Positions 50,687 to 61,145 of a stretch of DNA of 64,000 bases are shown one piece after another. Positions within the stretch are counted from its first letter, which is position 1. Every line of letters begins with the position of its first letter. Location of the stretch: NCBI RefSeq assembly GCF_049896245.1, contig NZ_JAFCTX010000026.1:6161-70160 (forward strand), written 5' to 3'. The notes beneath the pieces were generated by a model that saw only the letters and a list, made by a program, of their open reading frames with translations, ran no database searches and was not told the origin of the DNA. Position numbers and translations under genes: made by a program. The DNA is from Cypionkella sp049896245 (lineage in GTDB: Bacteria > Pseudomonadota > Alphaproteobacteria > Rhodobacterales > Rhodobacteraceae).

Positions 50687-53600
50687 CGGGGCGGTTGCGC
50701 CTTGTCGGCTGGCTGCTTAGCAAGCCCGCCGATAAGCTGTGGAGTGATAAGGCACCGATCCGCTCTGATCTGTTTGGGATCGAGCGGTTAGAGCATCATG
50801 CGGTAAGCTTGGCAGCGGCGCAACCGATCAGCCAAGGCCGCCCGGTTGCGGTGTCCAGCCTTCTGGTGCGGGTGAAAGATAATGCCAAGGCTTTGCTTGC
50901 CGCCTACAGGTCGGGGGCGCAGGCGCTGGATGCAGGCCAACCGATCACCCCCGCCGCAGAGTGGTTGTTGGACAATTTTCACATCGTCGAGCAACAGTTG
51001 CGCCAGATCGAAGACGATCTGCCGCCCGGCTATTATCGGCATTTGCCAAAACTCGCCGATGGTCCTCTGGCCGGCTATCCGCGCGTGTTGGGATTGGCTT
51101 GGGCCTATGTTGCGCATACTGACAGCCTGTTGTCTGAGACGGCACTTTTGCGTTTTGTCCAAGCCTATCAAACGGTTCAGCCGTTGACGATTGGCGAGTT
51201 ATGGGCGGTGGCGATCACCCTGCGCATCGTGTTGGTCGAGAATATGCGCCGCTTGGCAGAGCAGATCACCGAGGCAAACCGCTTGCGCCAAGCGGCAGAT
51301 GCTTTCGTCGATCAGGTCTTGGCCTCCAGCGCTTCCGGTGTTTCGGCCCATACGGTTCTGGCCGGGCTGGATGGCGTTGATCTGCCCGAGATCATGGCGG
51401 CACAGGTCGCCAAGCGCCTGCGCGGCACCGATCCGGCAGATACGCCGCTGGCGGGTTGGCTGGACGCTCGCTTGCGGCATTTGGGGCTGTCGGTTGAAAC
51501 GGTGGTTGCCAGTGCGCAAGCGCGGCAGGGTGCTTCGAATGTCACCATGCGCAATATCGTCGCCTCGATGCGGCGGCTTTCCGAAATGGATTGGGCCGAG
51601 TTTTTTGAGGCGGCCAGCTTGATCGAGGCACGCTTGCGCGCAGCTTCGGGCTATGGCGAGATGGATTTTGCCACCCGCAACAGCTACCGCACCGCCATTG
51701 AAATGCTGGCCCGCCATTCCGGCCATGACGAGGCTGCGGTAACGGAATCGGCTTTGACCATGGCGCAAACGGGCGATACGCCTGCCGCGCATGATCCGGG
51801 TTTTGCGCTGCTTGGCGCGGGGCGCGATGCGTTGTGTCGCGATCTCGGCTATGCGCCGCCGCTGCCGATCACCTTGGGGCGGTTGTGGCGGCGGTTGGGG
51901 TTACCGGGGTATTTGGCCGCGATTGCCTTGGCTTCGGTGCTGTTTCTGACGGCTGCCTTGTGGTTGACCGGGTTGCACAGCGGAGCGCTTATCCTCAGCG
52001 GCGTCTGGCTGGCGGTTGAGGCCGGAACGGCGCTGGTCAATTTGATGATCACCCGGCTGGTCGGGCCAAAGCCGCTGCCGGGCCTGTCGCTGGAAGACGG
52101 CATCCCCGCAGATCTGCGCACGCTTGTGGCCGTGCCGGTCTTGCTGGCCAATGTACAAGACCTGATGCAGCAGATCGAACAGCTAGAGGTGCATCACCTC
52201 TCCAGCGTCGGTGGGGCGCTGCATTACGCGCTGTTGTCCGATGGCCCGGACGCGGCCAAAGCCACCACGCCGCTTGACACCGCTTTGATCACCACCGCGC
52301 GTGCGGAGATTGCCAAGTTGAACGCCACCTATCCATCCGACGATGGCGACAGGTTTCTTTTTCTGCATCGCGAGCGGCAATGGAACCCGTCCGAAGGCGT
52401 TTGGTTGGGGTGGGAGCGTAAGCGTGGCAAGTTGATCGAGCTGAACCGATTGCTGCGCGGTGCTGCGGATACCAGCTTTTTGCCCGGTGCTGTGGTGCCG
52501 CAAGGCGTGAAATTCGTCATCACACTGGACGCGGACACCCGGATTTTGCGCGACACCGTGCGGCGATTGATCGGCAAAATGGCGCATCCGTTGAACCGCC
52601 CGATCATCGACCCTGCCACTCAGCGCGTGACCTCGGGTTATGGCATCTTGCAGCCGCAAGTCACCCCCGCCCTGCCGCTTGGAATGGACGGCTCGCTCTA
52701 TCAGCGGATTTCCTCCAGCCCTGGTGGGATTGAACCCTACGCAGCGGCAAGTTCGGATGTGTATCAGGATTTGTTCGCCGAGGGGTCGTTTACCGGCAAA
52801 GGCATCTATGACGTTGATGCTTTCATGGCAGCTATCGAGGGCCGGGTGCCGGACAATACCATGCTGAGCCATGATTTGTTCGAGGGCAGCTTCGCGCGCG
52901 CCGGCCTTGCCACGGATATTCAGGTGGTCGAGGATTTCCCTGCCCGCCAAGACGTAGACGCCCGCCGCCAGCACCGCTGGGTGCGTGGCGATTGGCAGTT
53001 GTTGCCGTGGATCAGTGGCAAGCGGAAAACCACGGGCGGGATTTCGGCGGTCAATCGCTGGAAGATGCTGGACAACCTGCGCCGCTCTTTGCTGGCCCCG
53101 ATGACGCTGCTGTCGCTGTTTGTGGGCTGGCTGTTGCCGCTGCCGCAGGCCTTGGCGTGGACGGCGGCGGTGCTGGTCTTGCTGGCGCTGCCAAGGCTGA
53201 TCGCGCTGCCGTTGGCCATTCTGCCGGGGCGGGCGGGGATCACCGCGCGCAGCCATTTTCAGGCGTTGCTGGCGGATGTGAAACTCGCGTTTGCGCAGAT
53301 CGGTCTGACCGTCGCGCTGCTCGCGGATACGGCGGCGCTGATGCTTGATGCGATTGTTCGCACGGCTGTTCGGTTGCGCAGCGGCACGCATCTGCTGGAA
53401 TGGCTGACAGCGGCGCAATCCAGCGGTGGCGGGCTGCCCAACTTTGCCCGCTTCTATATGCTTAAAGCGCGCGGCGTGGCGCTTGGGCTGTTCCTGTGCG
53501 GCGCAGCTGTTGCGCTGAACGCACCGATCTGGCCTCTGGCATTGACCTTTGCTGCCATTTGGCTGGCCGCCCCTGTCCTTGCACGCTGGATCAGCCTGCC

Positions 53601-56600
53601 GCGTATGGGTCGCACCGCGCCGCCGCTGACCGCCGCTGAACGCACCGAACTGCGCCTGATCGCCCGGCGCACCTGGCGCTATTTTGAGGCCTTTGTGACC
53701 GAGGCCAACCATTTCCTGCCGCCCGACAACTTTCAGGAAACCCCGCGTCCGGTGGTGGCCACCCGCACCTCGCCCACCAATATCGGCCTGTATCTGCTGT
53801 CGGTGACAGTTGCGAAAGACATGGGGTGGATCGGTCAAGCCGAGGCTGTGACGCGGCTGGAACAAACCCTGACCACCATGCAGCGCCTGCCCCGGTTTCG
53901 CGGCCACCTTTACAACTGGTATGATACTTCAGACCTGCGCGTGCTGGACCCGGCCTATGTCTCCAGCGTCGACAGCGGCAACCTTGCGGGCCATCTGATT
54001 GCCGTCGCACAGGCCTGCCAAGAATGGCAAACGCGCCCTTCGGCCCCCGATCTGCGCGGGCTGCACGATGCGCTGGCTTTGGCGCTTGAAGCGCTTTCGG
54101 CCAACCCAGAGCCGCAACTTTCTGCCCTGCTGGAACAGGTAGCCAACCACCCGGTTCGCGCGGCAGAGGCTGCAATATTGGCAGAGGCCCATGCCGGAGC
54201 AGGTTCAGAACTCGCGTTCTGGACCCGTGCGATTGCCGCAAGCCACGCCAGCCAACTGGTTGACCCCGCTTTGCCCGAACGCTTGCGCGCCGTGGGCGAT
54301 CAGGCGCGACAGTTCGCGATGGAGATGGAATTTGGCTTTCTGATGCAGCCGGAAAAAAAGCTGCTTTCCATCGGCTTTTCCGTCTCGACCAACACGCTTG
54401 ATGCCAACTGCTACGACCTTCTGGCGTCAGAGGCCCGGCTTGCCAGTCTGTTTGCGATTGCCAAGGGCGATGTGGAAACCCGGCATTGGTTCCGTCTGGG
54501 TCGCGGGGCCACCCCGATCGGCGCGGGATCGGCGCTGATTTCGTGGTCGGGCAGCATGTTTGAATATCTGATGCCCTCGCTGGTGATGCGCGCACCTGCG
54601 GGGTCGGTGTTGGAGGAGACCAATCGCCGGATCGTCGAGCAGCAACAGGCCTATGCCGCAAGTCTGGGTATTCCATGGGGCATCTCGGAATCCGCATACA
54701 ATGCCCGCGATCTGGAAATGACCTATCAATATTCCAACTTCGGTGTGCCGGGGTTGGGGCTGAAACGCGGGCTTAGCGAAAACCGCGTGCTGGCCCCCTA
54801 TGCCACTGGGCTTGCCACCATGGTCGATGCCCAGGCGGCACTGCAGAACTATGCGGCTTTGGCTGATCTGGGCGCAGAGGGCCGCTTTGGCTTTTATGAA
54901 GCGCTGGATTTCACCGCATCCCGACTGCCCGAAGGTGCAAGCAATGTCGTGGTGCGCAGCTTTATGGCGCATCATCAGGGTATGACCATCACTGCCATTG
55001 CCAACGTGCTGCATCATGGCCTGTTGCGCGACCGCTTCCATGCCGAGCCGATCATTCAAGCGGTCGAGATGTTGTTGCAAGAACGGGTGCCGCGCGATGT
55101 GCCCATCGCTCCGCCCCGCGCTAAAGAAGTCTTGGTGGCGGCGGTTGAAACCCTGTCCGCCGCCGTTGTGCGTCATTTTGACAACCCGGTCACGGTCATA
55201 CCCACCGCGCATCTGCTGTCCAACGGCAGCTATGGCGTGATGCTGACCCCCACTGGCGCGGGCTTTAGCCGCTGGCGCGATCTGGCGATCACCCGCTGGC
55301 GGGCCGATGCAACGCAGGCGCAACATGGCGGCTTCATCTATCTGCGCGATGTGCGCTCGGGCGGGCATTGGTCGGCGGGCGTGCTGCCCACCGGGTACGA
55401 TGCAGGCCTGCACCGCGCGGTGTTTTGTGAGCATCACGCCGCCTTCACCCACACCGCCCGCCATCTGCTGACCCATACCGAGGTGGTGGTTTCTGCCGAG
55501 GATGACGCCGAAGCCCGCCGGGTGACGCTGACCAACACCGGGCGGCACCCGCGTGAAATCGACGTGACCTCTTACGCCGAATTGGTGCTGGCGGCCCCCT
55601 CTGCCGATCTGACGCATCCGGCGTTCTCGAAGCTATTCGTTGTCACCGATTATCTGCCCGAACTGGGTGTGCTGATCGCCACGCGGCGCAAGCGCAGCCC
55701 GTCTGATCCCGAAGTGTGGGCCGCGCATGTGGCCGTGGTGGAAGGGGATGAGACCGCACCGCTGCAATACGAAACCGACCGGGCGAAATTTATCGGGCGC
55801 GGCCAGATGCTGAGCAATCCTGCCACTGCCGAGACCCCGCTGTCCGGCAGCATCGGCACTGTGCTGGACCCAATATTTTCGCTGCGCCGCAGGGTGTTGA
55901 TCCCCGGTGGTGGCCGCGTGCGCGTGACATTCTGGACCATGGTGGCCGACACGCCCGAGGCTTTGCTGGATCTGGTTGAACGCCACCGCGACCCTTCCGC
56001 ATTTGGCCGTGCAGTGACGCTGGCGTGGACGCAAACCCAGGTTCAGCTGCGCCATCTGGGTGTCAGTACCACCACTGCCTCCGACTTCCAAAGGCTGGCC
56101 GGTATGTTGGTGCGCGGCGATGCCCGCCTGCGTGCCAGCGCGGCGCAAATCCGCGCCGGGGCCGGGCCGCAATCAGACCTCTGGGCCTTGGGGGTCTCGG
56201 GCGATCTGCCCATCGTGTTGTTCGTGATCAGCGATGCCGAGGATATCGGACGGCTGCAAGAGGTGCTCGCAGCGGCGGAATACTGGCGGATGCGGCAGTT
56301 GGCCGTCGATCTGGTGATCCTGAACGACCGCGCCTCGTCTTATGCGCAAGACCTTCAAATCGCGATTGACGCCGCCGTGCGCTCGTCGCAAGCGCGCCCC
56401 AGCACGACGGGGACCGGGGGCAGGATCTACACGCTGCGCGCCGATATGACCCCACCCGAGACCCGCGCCCGCCTGATGGCTGCAGCGGCGATGATGCTGA
56501 TCGCCAGCCGGGGCAGCATCGGTGCACAGCTTGATCTGCTGCCCGCCACCCCGGCGTCTGCGCCGCAAAAACTTGCTCTGTCGGCCCTGCCCAGCGCAAC

Positions 56601-59007
56601 AATCACTCTGCCGCAGTTGGAGTTCTTCAACGGAACCGGAGGTTTTGATCTGGATGGCCGCGAATATGTCACCGTGCTGCAAGACGGCCAAACCACTCCC
56701 GCGCCATGGATCAACGTCATCGCCAACCCCAGTTTCGGCTTTCAGGTTTCCGCCGAGGGCAGTGGGTTCACTTGGGCTGAAAACAGCCGCGAGAACCAGA
56801 TCACGCCATGGTCAAATGACCCGGTCAGCGATCCGGCGGGCGAGGCGATTTATCTGCAAGACCTAGAGACCGGGCAAATCTGGACCCCCACCGCGCTGCC
56901 GATCCGCAGCAAGGGCAGCTACATCGCCCGCCACGGCTTTGGCTATTCCCGCTTTCAGCACGCAACCAACGGTATCGACGCCGATATGGTGCAGTTCGTG
57001 CCAATGGATGCCCCGGTCAAGATCACCCGATTGACCCTTCGCAACACCTCGGACCGCAGCCGCAGGCTTTCGGTGACGGCCTATGCCGAATGGGTGCTTG
57101 GCACCTCGCGCGGGGCGACGGCGACCGCCCTGATCACCGAGATTGACGCCGAGACGGGGGCAATTCTGGTGCGCAATCCGCGCGGCATGGCGTTTCCGGG
57201 CCGGGTGGCCTTTGCCGATCTGGGCGCGGATACCACCAGCCGCACCGCGGATCGGGCTGAAATTTTAGGGAGAGCCGGGTCGATGGCTTCCCCTGCCCGG
57301 CTCAGCGAGCTGTCCGGCAATGCCGGGCCAAAGTTCGATCCCTGCGCCGCTTTGCAACGTGAGATCACCCTCGCTCCGGGGCAAAGCATTGATGTGACCT
57401 TCCTGCTTGGCCAAACCAACAGCCTAGAGGACGCCCGCGCGCTGATCCTTGCCACCCGTGCCCGCGATCTGACGGCGGTGCTGGACGAGGTAAAGGCGTG
57501 GTGGGCAGACCTGCTCGGCACCGTCCAAGTGCGCAGCCCGGATCGCGCGCTGGATATCATGCTGAACGGCTGGCTGATGTATCAAGCCCTCGCCTGCCGC
57601 ATCTGGGCGCGGGCTGGCTTCTATCAGGCCAGTGGCGCTTATGGCTTCCGCGACCAGTTGCAAGACGGCATGGCGCTGACCGCTCTGCGGCCCGAGATGA
57701 CGCGGGCGCACCTGTTGCGCGCGGCGGCGCGGCAGTTCCCCGAGGGCGATGTGCAACACTGGTGGCTGCCACATTCCGGCCAAGGCGTGCGCACGCGGAT
57801 ATCGGATGATCGGGTCTGGCTCAGCTATGCCGTGGCGCAATATATCAGCGTCTCAGGCGATGCCACGGTTCTGGATGAGGTTTTGCCCTTCCTCGAAGGG
57901 GCCGACCTGCGCCCCGGCGAGCATGACAATTTCTTCCAGCCGGGTATTTCGGACACCACCGCCACGCTGTTTGAACATTGCGCGCGTGGCTTGGATCAGG
58001 CGATTGACCTGACCGGGTCGGACGGGATGCCGCTGATCGGCACTGGCGACTGGAACGACGGGATGAACCGCGTCGGCGAGGCTGGACAAGGCACCTCTGT
58101 CTGGCTGGGTTGGCTGCTGATCGCCACGATCAACGCCATGCGCCCCTTGGTTGAGCCCCGCGACCCCGCCCGCGCCGCCCGCTGGCAGGCCCATGCCGAA
58201 AGCGTTCGACTGGCGATTGAGCGCGACGGCTGGGATGGCGCTTGGTATCGCCGGGGCCACTTTGACGATGGCAGTCTGCTGGGGTCGTCCAGTTCGGCGG
58301 AATGTCAGATCGACTCTATCGCGCAATCTTGGGCGGTGTTGTCGGGGGCGGCTGATCCAGACCGTGCCGCTACCGCGATGCAGTCGATGACCGATCACCT
58401 GATCAAGCCCGATGTAGCCCTGCTGTTTACCCCGCCGTTTGATCACTCGATGCCCGATCCCGGCTACATCAAGGGCTATCCGCCCGGCCTGCGCGAGAAT
58501 GGTGGTCAATATAGCCATGCCGCGATGTGGGCGGTGCTGGCGCAGACCCGGCTGGGCAATGGCGACGCAGCGGGCGCTTTGTTTGCCCTGCTGAACCCGA
58601 TCAACCACGCCCTCACTCCAACCGAGGCCGCGCGCTACAAGGTGGAACCCTATGTGATTGCCGCCGATGTCTATTCTGTCGCGCCGCATGAAGGGCGCGG
58701 CGGTTGGACATGGTACACCGGCTCTGCTGCATGGATGTACCGCGCCGGGATTGAAGGGCTACTGGGCATCACCCGCCACGGCGACGCCCTGCGCTTCGCC
58801 CCGTGTTTTCCAAAGGCATGGCCGCAGGTCGATCTGCGGCTAAACCTTGGTCCTGCGCCCTGTAATGTCAAAATTCTGAACCCACTTGGTCTTGGCACAG
58901 GCCTAGAAACTGCGCGGCTGAATGGCGAAGACATGGCTTGCGAGGCGGGCGTTCTGATGGTGTCGCTGGATCGGCTGCAAGGGGAGTTGATCCTTGAGAT
59001 TGGGTAA
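50683..59007 (+). CDS. ndvB: Cyclic beta-1,2-glucan synthase
   Basis: A 2774-residue inner-membrane enzyme of the NdvB/ChvB/Cgs family that makes periplasmic cyclic beta-1,2-glucan from UDP-glucose. Membrane helices around 395-455 precede a GT84 glycosyltransferase region with the DAD metal motif (D616/D618) and QHRW near 764-767. More helices follow (about 800-1000), then a glucoamylase-like domain (about 1230-1450), two carbohydrate-binding modules and a C-terminal GH94 phosphorylase domain with GDWNDG (acid Asp about 2459), which trims chain length. The family length is 2,800-2,900, so it looks complete. The GTG start at 50683 overlaps the small upstream gene. Confidence 0.95.
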   Translation: MTGRLRLVGWLLSKPADKLWSDKAPIRSDLFGIERLEHHAVSLAAAQPISQGRPVAVSSLLVRVKDNAKALLAAYRSGAQALDAGQPITPAAEWLLDNFHIVEQQLRQIEDDLPPGYYRHLPKLADGPLAGYPRVLGLAWAYVAHTDSLLSETALLRFVQAYQTVQPLTIGELWAVAITLRIVLVENMRRLAEQITEANRLRQAADAFVDQVLASSASGVSAHTVLAGLDGVDLPEIMAAQVAKRLRGTDPADTPLAGWLDARLRHLGLSVETVVASAQARQGASNVTMRNIVASMRRLSEMDWAEFFEAASLIEARLRAASGYGEMDFATRNSYRTAIEMLARHSGHDEAAVTESALTMAQTGDTPAAHDPGFALLGAGRDALCRDLGYAPPLPITLGRLWRRLGLPGYLAAIALASVLFLTAALWLTGLHSGALILSGVWLAVEAGTALVNLMITRLVGPKPLPGLSLEDGIPADLRTLVAVPVLLANVQDLMQQIEQLEVHHLSSVGGALHYALLSDGPDAAKATTPLDTALITTARAEIAKLNATYPSDDGDRFLFLHRERQWNPSEGVWLGWERKRGKLIELNRLLRGAADTSFLPGAVVPQGVKFVITLDADTRILRDTVRRLIGKMAHPLNRPIIDPATQRVTSGYGILQPQVTPALPLGMDGSLYQRISSSPGGIEPYAAASSDVYQDLFAEGSFTGKGIYDVDAFMAAIEGRVPDNTMLSHDLFEGSFARAGLATDIQVVEDFPARQDVDARRQHRWVRGDWQLLPWISGKRKTTGGISAVNRWKMLDNLRRSLLAPMTLLSLFVGWLLPLPQALAWTAAVLVLLALPRLIALPLAILPGRAGITARSHFQALLADVKLAFAQIGLTVALLADTAALMLDAIVRTAVRLRSGTHLLEWLTAAQSSGGGLPNFARFYMLKARGVALGLFLCGAAVALNAPIWPLALTFAAIWLAAPVLARWISLPRMGRTAPPLTAAERTELRLIARRTWRYFEAFVTEANHFLPPDNFQETPRPVVATRTSPTNIGLYLLSVTVAKDMGWIGQAEAVTRLEQTLTTMQRLPRFRGHLYNWYDTSDLRVLDPAYVSSVDSGNLAGHLIAVAQACQEWQTRPSAPDLRGLHDALALALEALSANPEPQLSALLEQVANHPVRAAEAAILAEAHAGAGSELAFWTRAIAASHASQLVDPALPERLRAVGDQARQFAMEMEFGFLMQPEKKLLSIGFSVSTNTLDANCYDLLASEARLASLFAIAKGDVETRHWFRLGRGATPIGAGSALISWSGSMFEYLMPSLVMRAPAGSVLEETNRRIVEQQQAYAASLGIPWGISESAYNARDLEMTYQYSNFGVPGLGLKRGLSENRVLAPYATGLATMVDAQAALQNYAALADLGAEGRFGFYEALDFTASRLPEGASNVVVRSFMAHHQGMTITAIANVLHHGLLRDRFHAEPIIQAVEMLLQERVPRDVPIAPPRAKEVLVAAVETLSAAVVRHFDNPVTVIPTAHLLSNGSYGVMLTPTGAGFSRWRDLAITRWRADATQAQHGGFIYLRDVRSGGHWSAGVLPTGYDAGLHRAVFCEHHAAFTHTARHLLTHTEVVVSAEDDAEARRVTLTNTGRHPREIDVTSYAELVLAAPSADLTHPAFSKLFVVTDYLPELGVLIATRRKRSPSDPEVWAAHVAVVEGDETAPLQYETDRAKFIGRGQMLSNPATAETPLSGSIGTVLDPIFSLRRRVLIPGGGRVRVTFWTMVADTPEALLDLVERHRDPSAFGRAVTLAWTQTQVQLRHLGVSTTTASDFQRLAGMLVRGDARLRASAAQIRAGAGPQSDLWALGVSGDLPIVLFVISDAEDIGRLQEVLAAAEYWRMRQLAVDLVILNDRASSYAQDLQIAIDAAVRSSQARPSTTGTGGRIYTLRADMTPPETRARLMAAAAMMLIASRGSIGAQLDLLPATPASAPQKLALSALPSATITLPQLEFFNGTGGFDLDGREYVTVLQDGQTTPAPWINVIANPSFGFQVSAEGSGFTWAENSRENQITPWSNDPVSDPAGEAIYLQDLETGQIWTPTALPIRSKGSYIARHGFGYSRFQHATNGIDADMVQFVPMDAPVKITRLTLRNTSDRSRRLSVTAYAEWVLGTSRGATATALITEIDAETGAILVRNPRGMAFPGRVAFADLGADTTSRTADRAEILGRAGSMASPARLSELSGNAGPKFDPCAALQREITLAPGQSIDVTFLLGQTNSLEDARALILATRARDLTAVLDEVKAWWADLLGTVQVRSPDRALDIMLNGWLMYQALACRIWARAGFYQASGAYGFRDQLQDGMALTALRPEMTRAHLLRAAARQFPEGDVQHWWLPHSGQGVRTRISDDRVWLSYAVAQYISVSGDATVLDEVLPFLEGADLRPGEHDNFFQPGISDTTATLFEHCARGLDQAIDLTGSDGMPLIGTGDWNDGMNRVGEAGQGTSVWLGWLLIATINAMRPLVEPRDPARAARWQAHAESVRLAIERDGWDGAWYRRGHFDDGSLLGSSSSAECQIDSIAQSWAVLSGAADPDRAATAMQSMTDHLIKPDVALLFTPPFDHSMPDPGYIKGYPPGLRENGGQYSHAAMWAVLAQTRLGNGDAAGALFALLNPINHALTPTEAARYKVEPYVIAADVYSVAPHEGRGGWTWYTGSAAWMYRAGIEGLLGITRHGDALRFAPCFPKAWPQVDLRLNLGPAPCNVKILNPLGLGTGLETARLNGEDMACEAGVLMVSLDRLQGELILEIG

Positions 59008-59044
59008 GGCAGTTCCCCGGTTTGGCAGGCGAAACGTGACCATC

Positions 59045-59066
59045 GGGGGAGGCTACGGCCTCCCCC
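59045..59066 (+). terminator. Hairpin downstream of ndvB
   Basis: GGGGGAGGC/GCCTCCCCC, 9-bp perfect arms (59045-59053/59058-59066) with a TACG loop, followed by TACTTTATC. It lies between convergent ndvB and the hpa operon, so it may serve both strands. Confidence 0.75.
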
Positions 59067-59089
59067 TACTTTATCGATGAACATTGAAT

Positions 59090-59472
59090 TCAGTAGCCTG
59101 TCAGTTTCGCACTCAGGGCCGCAGCCGTAAACGCCGCCCGCAACTCTGCCGTACCAGCAGACAACAAACCAACATCACTGCCCACGGCGACAAACCTGGC
59201 CCCAAGATCAAGATAGCGTTGCGCCAAGCCGCGATCAGAGGTCAGGATGACCGTCGCTTTGCCGCGCGAGATAATCTGCTTCAACGCGTCTTCGACCGCC
59301 GCCTGCACCTCTACCGCCGCCGGATTGCCCAGATACCCCATATCAGCCGCCAATCAAACCCGGCATTGGCGCACAGACCCGCCGTGATCGGATTGGCCAG
59401 ACCCAGCCACAGACCGATTTGCGGGCGGCCTGCGGCAAGACCCGCCTTGAAGGTGTTGAATGGGGCAGGCAT
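59090..59472 (-). pseudogene. hpaI: hpaI aldolase with internal deletion
   Basis: A HpcH/HpaI-type 2-keto-acid aldolase (4-hydroxy-2-oxoheptanedioate cleavage to pyruvate and succinate semialdehyde, last step of the pathway). The N-terminus from ATG 59470-59472 (MPAPFNTFKAGLAAGRPQIG through ANAGFDW) jumps straight into the C-terminal third (ADMGYLGNPAAVEVQAAVED to ARFVAVGSDVGLL) in a different frame. About 120 codons in the middle, including the metal- and substrate-binding core, are missing. It cannot be active. Confidence 0.88.
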
Positions 59473-59481
59473 CGCGTTCCC

Positions 59482-60285
59482 TCAGGCGAAGAAGCAACCA
59501 ACCGTCCCCAGCGGGCCGAAATCGGCAAGAATGGTATCGCCATGACGCGCCTCAATCGGGCGAATGAACGAACCTGAAAGCACGATCTGCCCGGCCTCGA
59601 CGCGCTGGCCGTACTGCGACAGGCGATTGGCCAACCACGCAATGCCACGCGCGGGTTGGTTCAAAACACCCGCGCCAAGCCAGGTTTCTTCAACCTCGGC
59701 ATTGCGCATCACGATGGCCCCGGCCCAGCGCGGATCAAAACTGTCGGGCCGCATCGCCCGCCCGCCCGTCACGATCCCCGCATTGGCTGCATTGTCCGAG
59801 ATGGTATCAACGATGGTGCGCGGCTTGCCAGTGCTCGGGTCCACCCGCAGGATACGCATGTCCAAAATCTCCAACGCGGGCAAGATGTAGTCAGTGGCGT
59901 TCAGCACATCGGTCACCGAAACGCCCGGACCTTGCAGCGGCGCTTTCAGCACAAAGGCCAGTTCGGCCTCTATCCTCGGTTGGATAAAACGGTCCGCGGG
60001 GATGGTCGCGCCATCCTCAAACACCATATCATCCAACAAAACGCCCGAATCCGGGGTGGCGATGTTCAGCGCAGATTGCATCGCCTTCGAGGTCAGGCCG
60101 ATCTTCCAGCCGATGGTGCGACGCCCCTCGGCATGGCGTAGCGCCACATAAGCCGCCTGCACCGCATAGGCATCATCCATCGTCATGTCGGGGTGCAACA
60201 GTGACAACAGCCCGATCTGCACGCGGGTTTTCTCTGCCACTACAAGGCGCGCGGCGGCGGCGTCAATTTCAGGTTTCAACAGCAT
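59482..60285 (-). CDS. hpaH: 2-oxo-hept-4-ene-1,7-dioate hydratase
   Basis: A 267-residue 2-keto-4-pentenoate hydratase family protein that hydrates 2-oxo-hept-4-ene-1,7-dioate in the homoprotocatechuate pathway. Motifs include GWKIGLTSKAMQ (about 60-71), PRIEAELAFVL with the metal-binding Glu residues (about 104-114) and the C-terminal VLSGSFIRPI and DFGPLGTV segments. The ATG overlaps the hpaG stop (TGATG). Its stop lies 9 bp before the broken hpaI. Confidence 0.92.
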   Translation of the reverse strand: MLLKPEIDAAAARLVVAEKTRVQIGLLSLLHPDMTMDDAYAVQAAYVALRHAEGRRTIGWKIGLTSKAMQSALNIATPDSGVLLDDMVFEDGATIPADRFIQPRIEAELAFVLKAPLQGPGVSVTDVLNATDYILPALEILDMRILRVDPSTGKPRTIVDTISDNAANAGIVTGGRAMRPDSFDPRWAGAIVMRNAEVEETWLGAGVLNQPARGIAWLANRLSQYGQRVEAGQIVLSGSFIRPIEARHGDTILADFGPLGTVGCFFA

Positions 60286-61145
60286 CACAGAACCTCATCG
60301 GCGATGGTGTTGTGCAGAATACCGATGCCATCAGCCTCAACCTCTACCACATCGCCGGGCTTCAGCCAGATCGGCGGATCAAACCGCGCCCCCGCCCCGG
60401 TGGGGGTGCCGCAGACGATGACATCACCGGGAACGAGTGTGGTGAAGGTCGAGATATAGGCGATGATCTGGCGGAAGCCGAACATCATCCGACTGGTGCG
60501 ATCCGATTGCCGCACCTCGCCATTCACCCGCGTTTGCAGGGCGATGTCGGCCAGTTGCGCCTCGTCCATATAGGGCACGATCCACGGCCCGATAGAGCCT
60601 GAGCGATCCCAGTTCTTGCCCTGCGTCACATTGAATTTGGCATGACGCACCCAGTCGCGGATGGTGCCTTCGTTGCACAGGGTCAGGGCGGCGATATGGC
60701 CTAGCGCATCGCGTTCGGCAATCCGACGACCGCCTTTGCCGATGACGATGGTGACTTCACCCTCATAATCCAACTGCGGGCTTTCCGGCGGGCGGATCAG
60801 TGGCTGACCATGCCCGGTAAACGAGCGGGCAAAGCGTGGGAACAGCGACATATAGGGCGGGTTTTCTTTGCCATCCTTATATTCCGCATTGCGGTCAGGG
60901 AAGTTGACCCCGACGCAGAGGATCTTTTCCGGCTTGGGGATCGGGATTTGAAAGGTGATCTCGGCCAAGGCGATTTCAGGGCTCATATCGGCGGCCAAGT
61001 CGGCAAGCCGCGGCAATGCGCCTTGTTCGATCACTTCGCGCAAGGTCGGCATGTCGGCGTGACGCGCCGAAAGTGGGATGACGCCCGCATCGGTGATCGC
61101 TCCCCAAGCGCTGCGGCCTTGATGGGTGAAACTGGCAAATCTCAT
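60285..61145 (-). CDS. hpaG: FAH-family decarboxylase/isomerase (HpaG-like)
   Basis: A 286-residue fumarylacetoacetate hydrolase-superfamily protein. It has the LCVGVNFPDRNAE loop, the metal Glu of LDYEGEVTIVIGKGGR and the C-terminal VPGDVIVCGTPTGAG motif. In this operon it should decarboxylate 5-oxopent-3-ene-1,2,5-tricarboxylate and isomerise the product. It is a single domain, whereas E. coli HpaG is a tandem two-domain protein, so it may perform only one of the two steps. The ATG at 61143-61145 overlaps the hpaD stop (ATGA). Confidence 0.85.
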   Translation of the reverse strand: MRFASFTHQGRSAWGAITDAGVIPLSARHADMPTLREVIEQGALPRLADLAADMSPEIALAEITFQIPIPKPEKILCVGVNFPDRNAEYKDGKENPPYMSLFPRFARSFTGHGQPLIRPPESPQLDYEGEVTIVIGKGGRRIAERDALGHIAALTLCNEGTIRDWVRHAKFNVTQGKNWDRSGSIGPWIVPYMDEAQLADIALQTRVNGEVRQSDRTSRMMFGFRQIIAYISTFTTLVPGDVIVCGTPTGAGARFDPPIWLKPGDVVEVEADGIGILHNTIADEVL

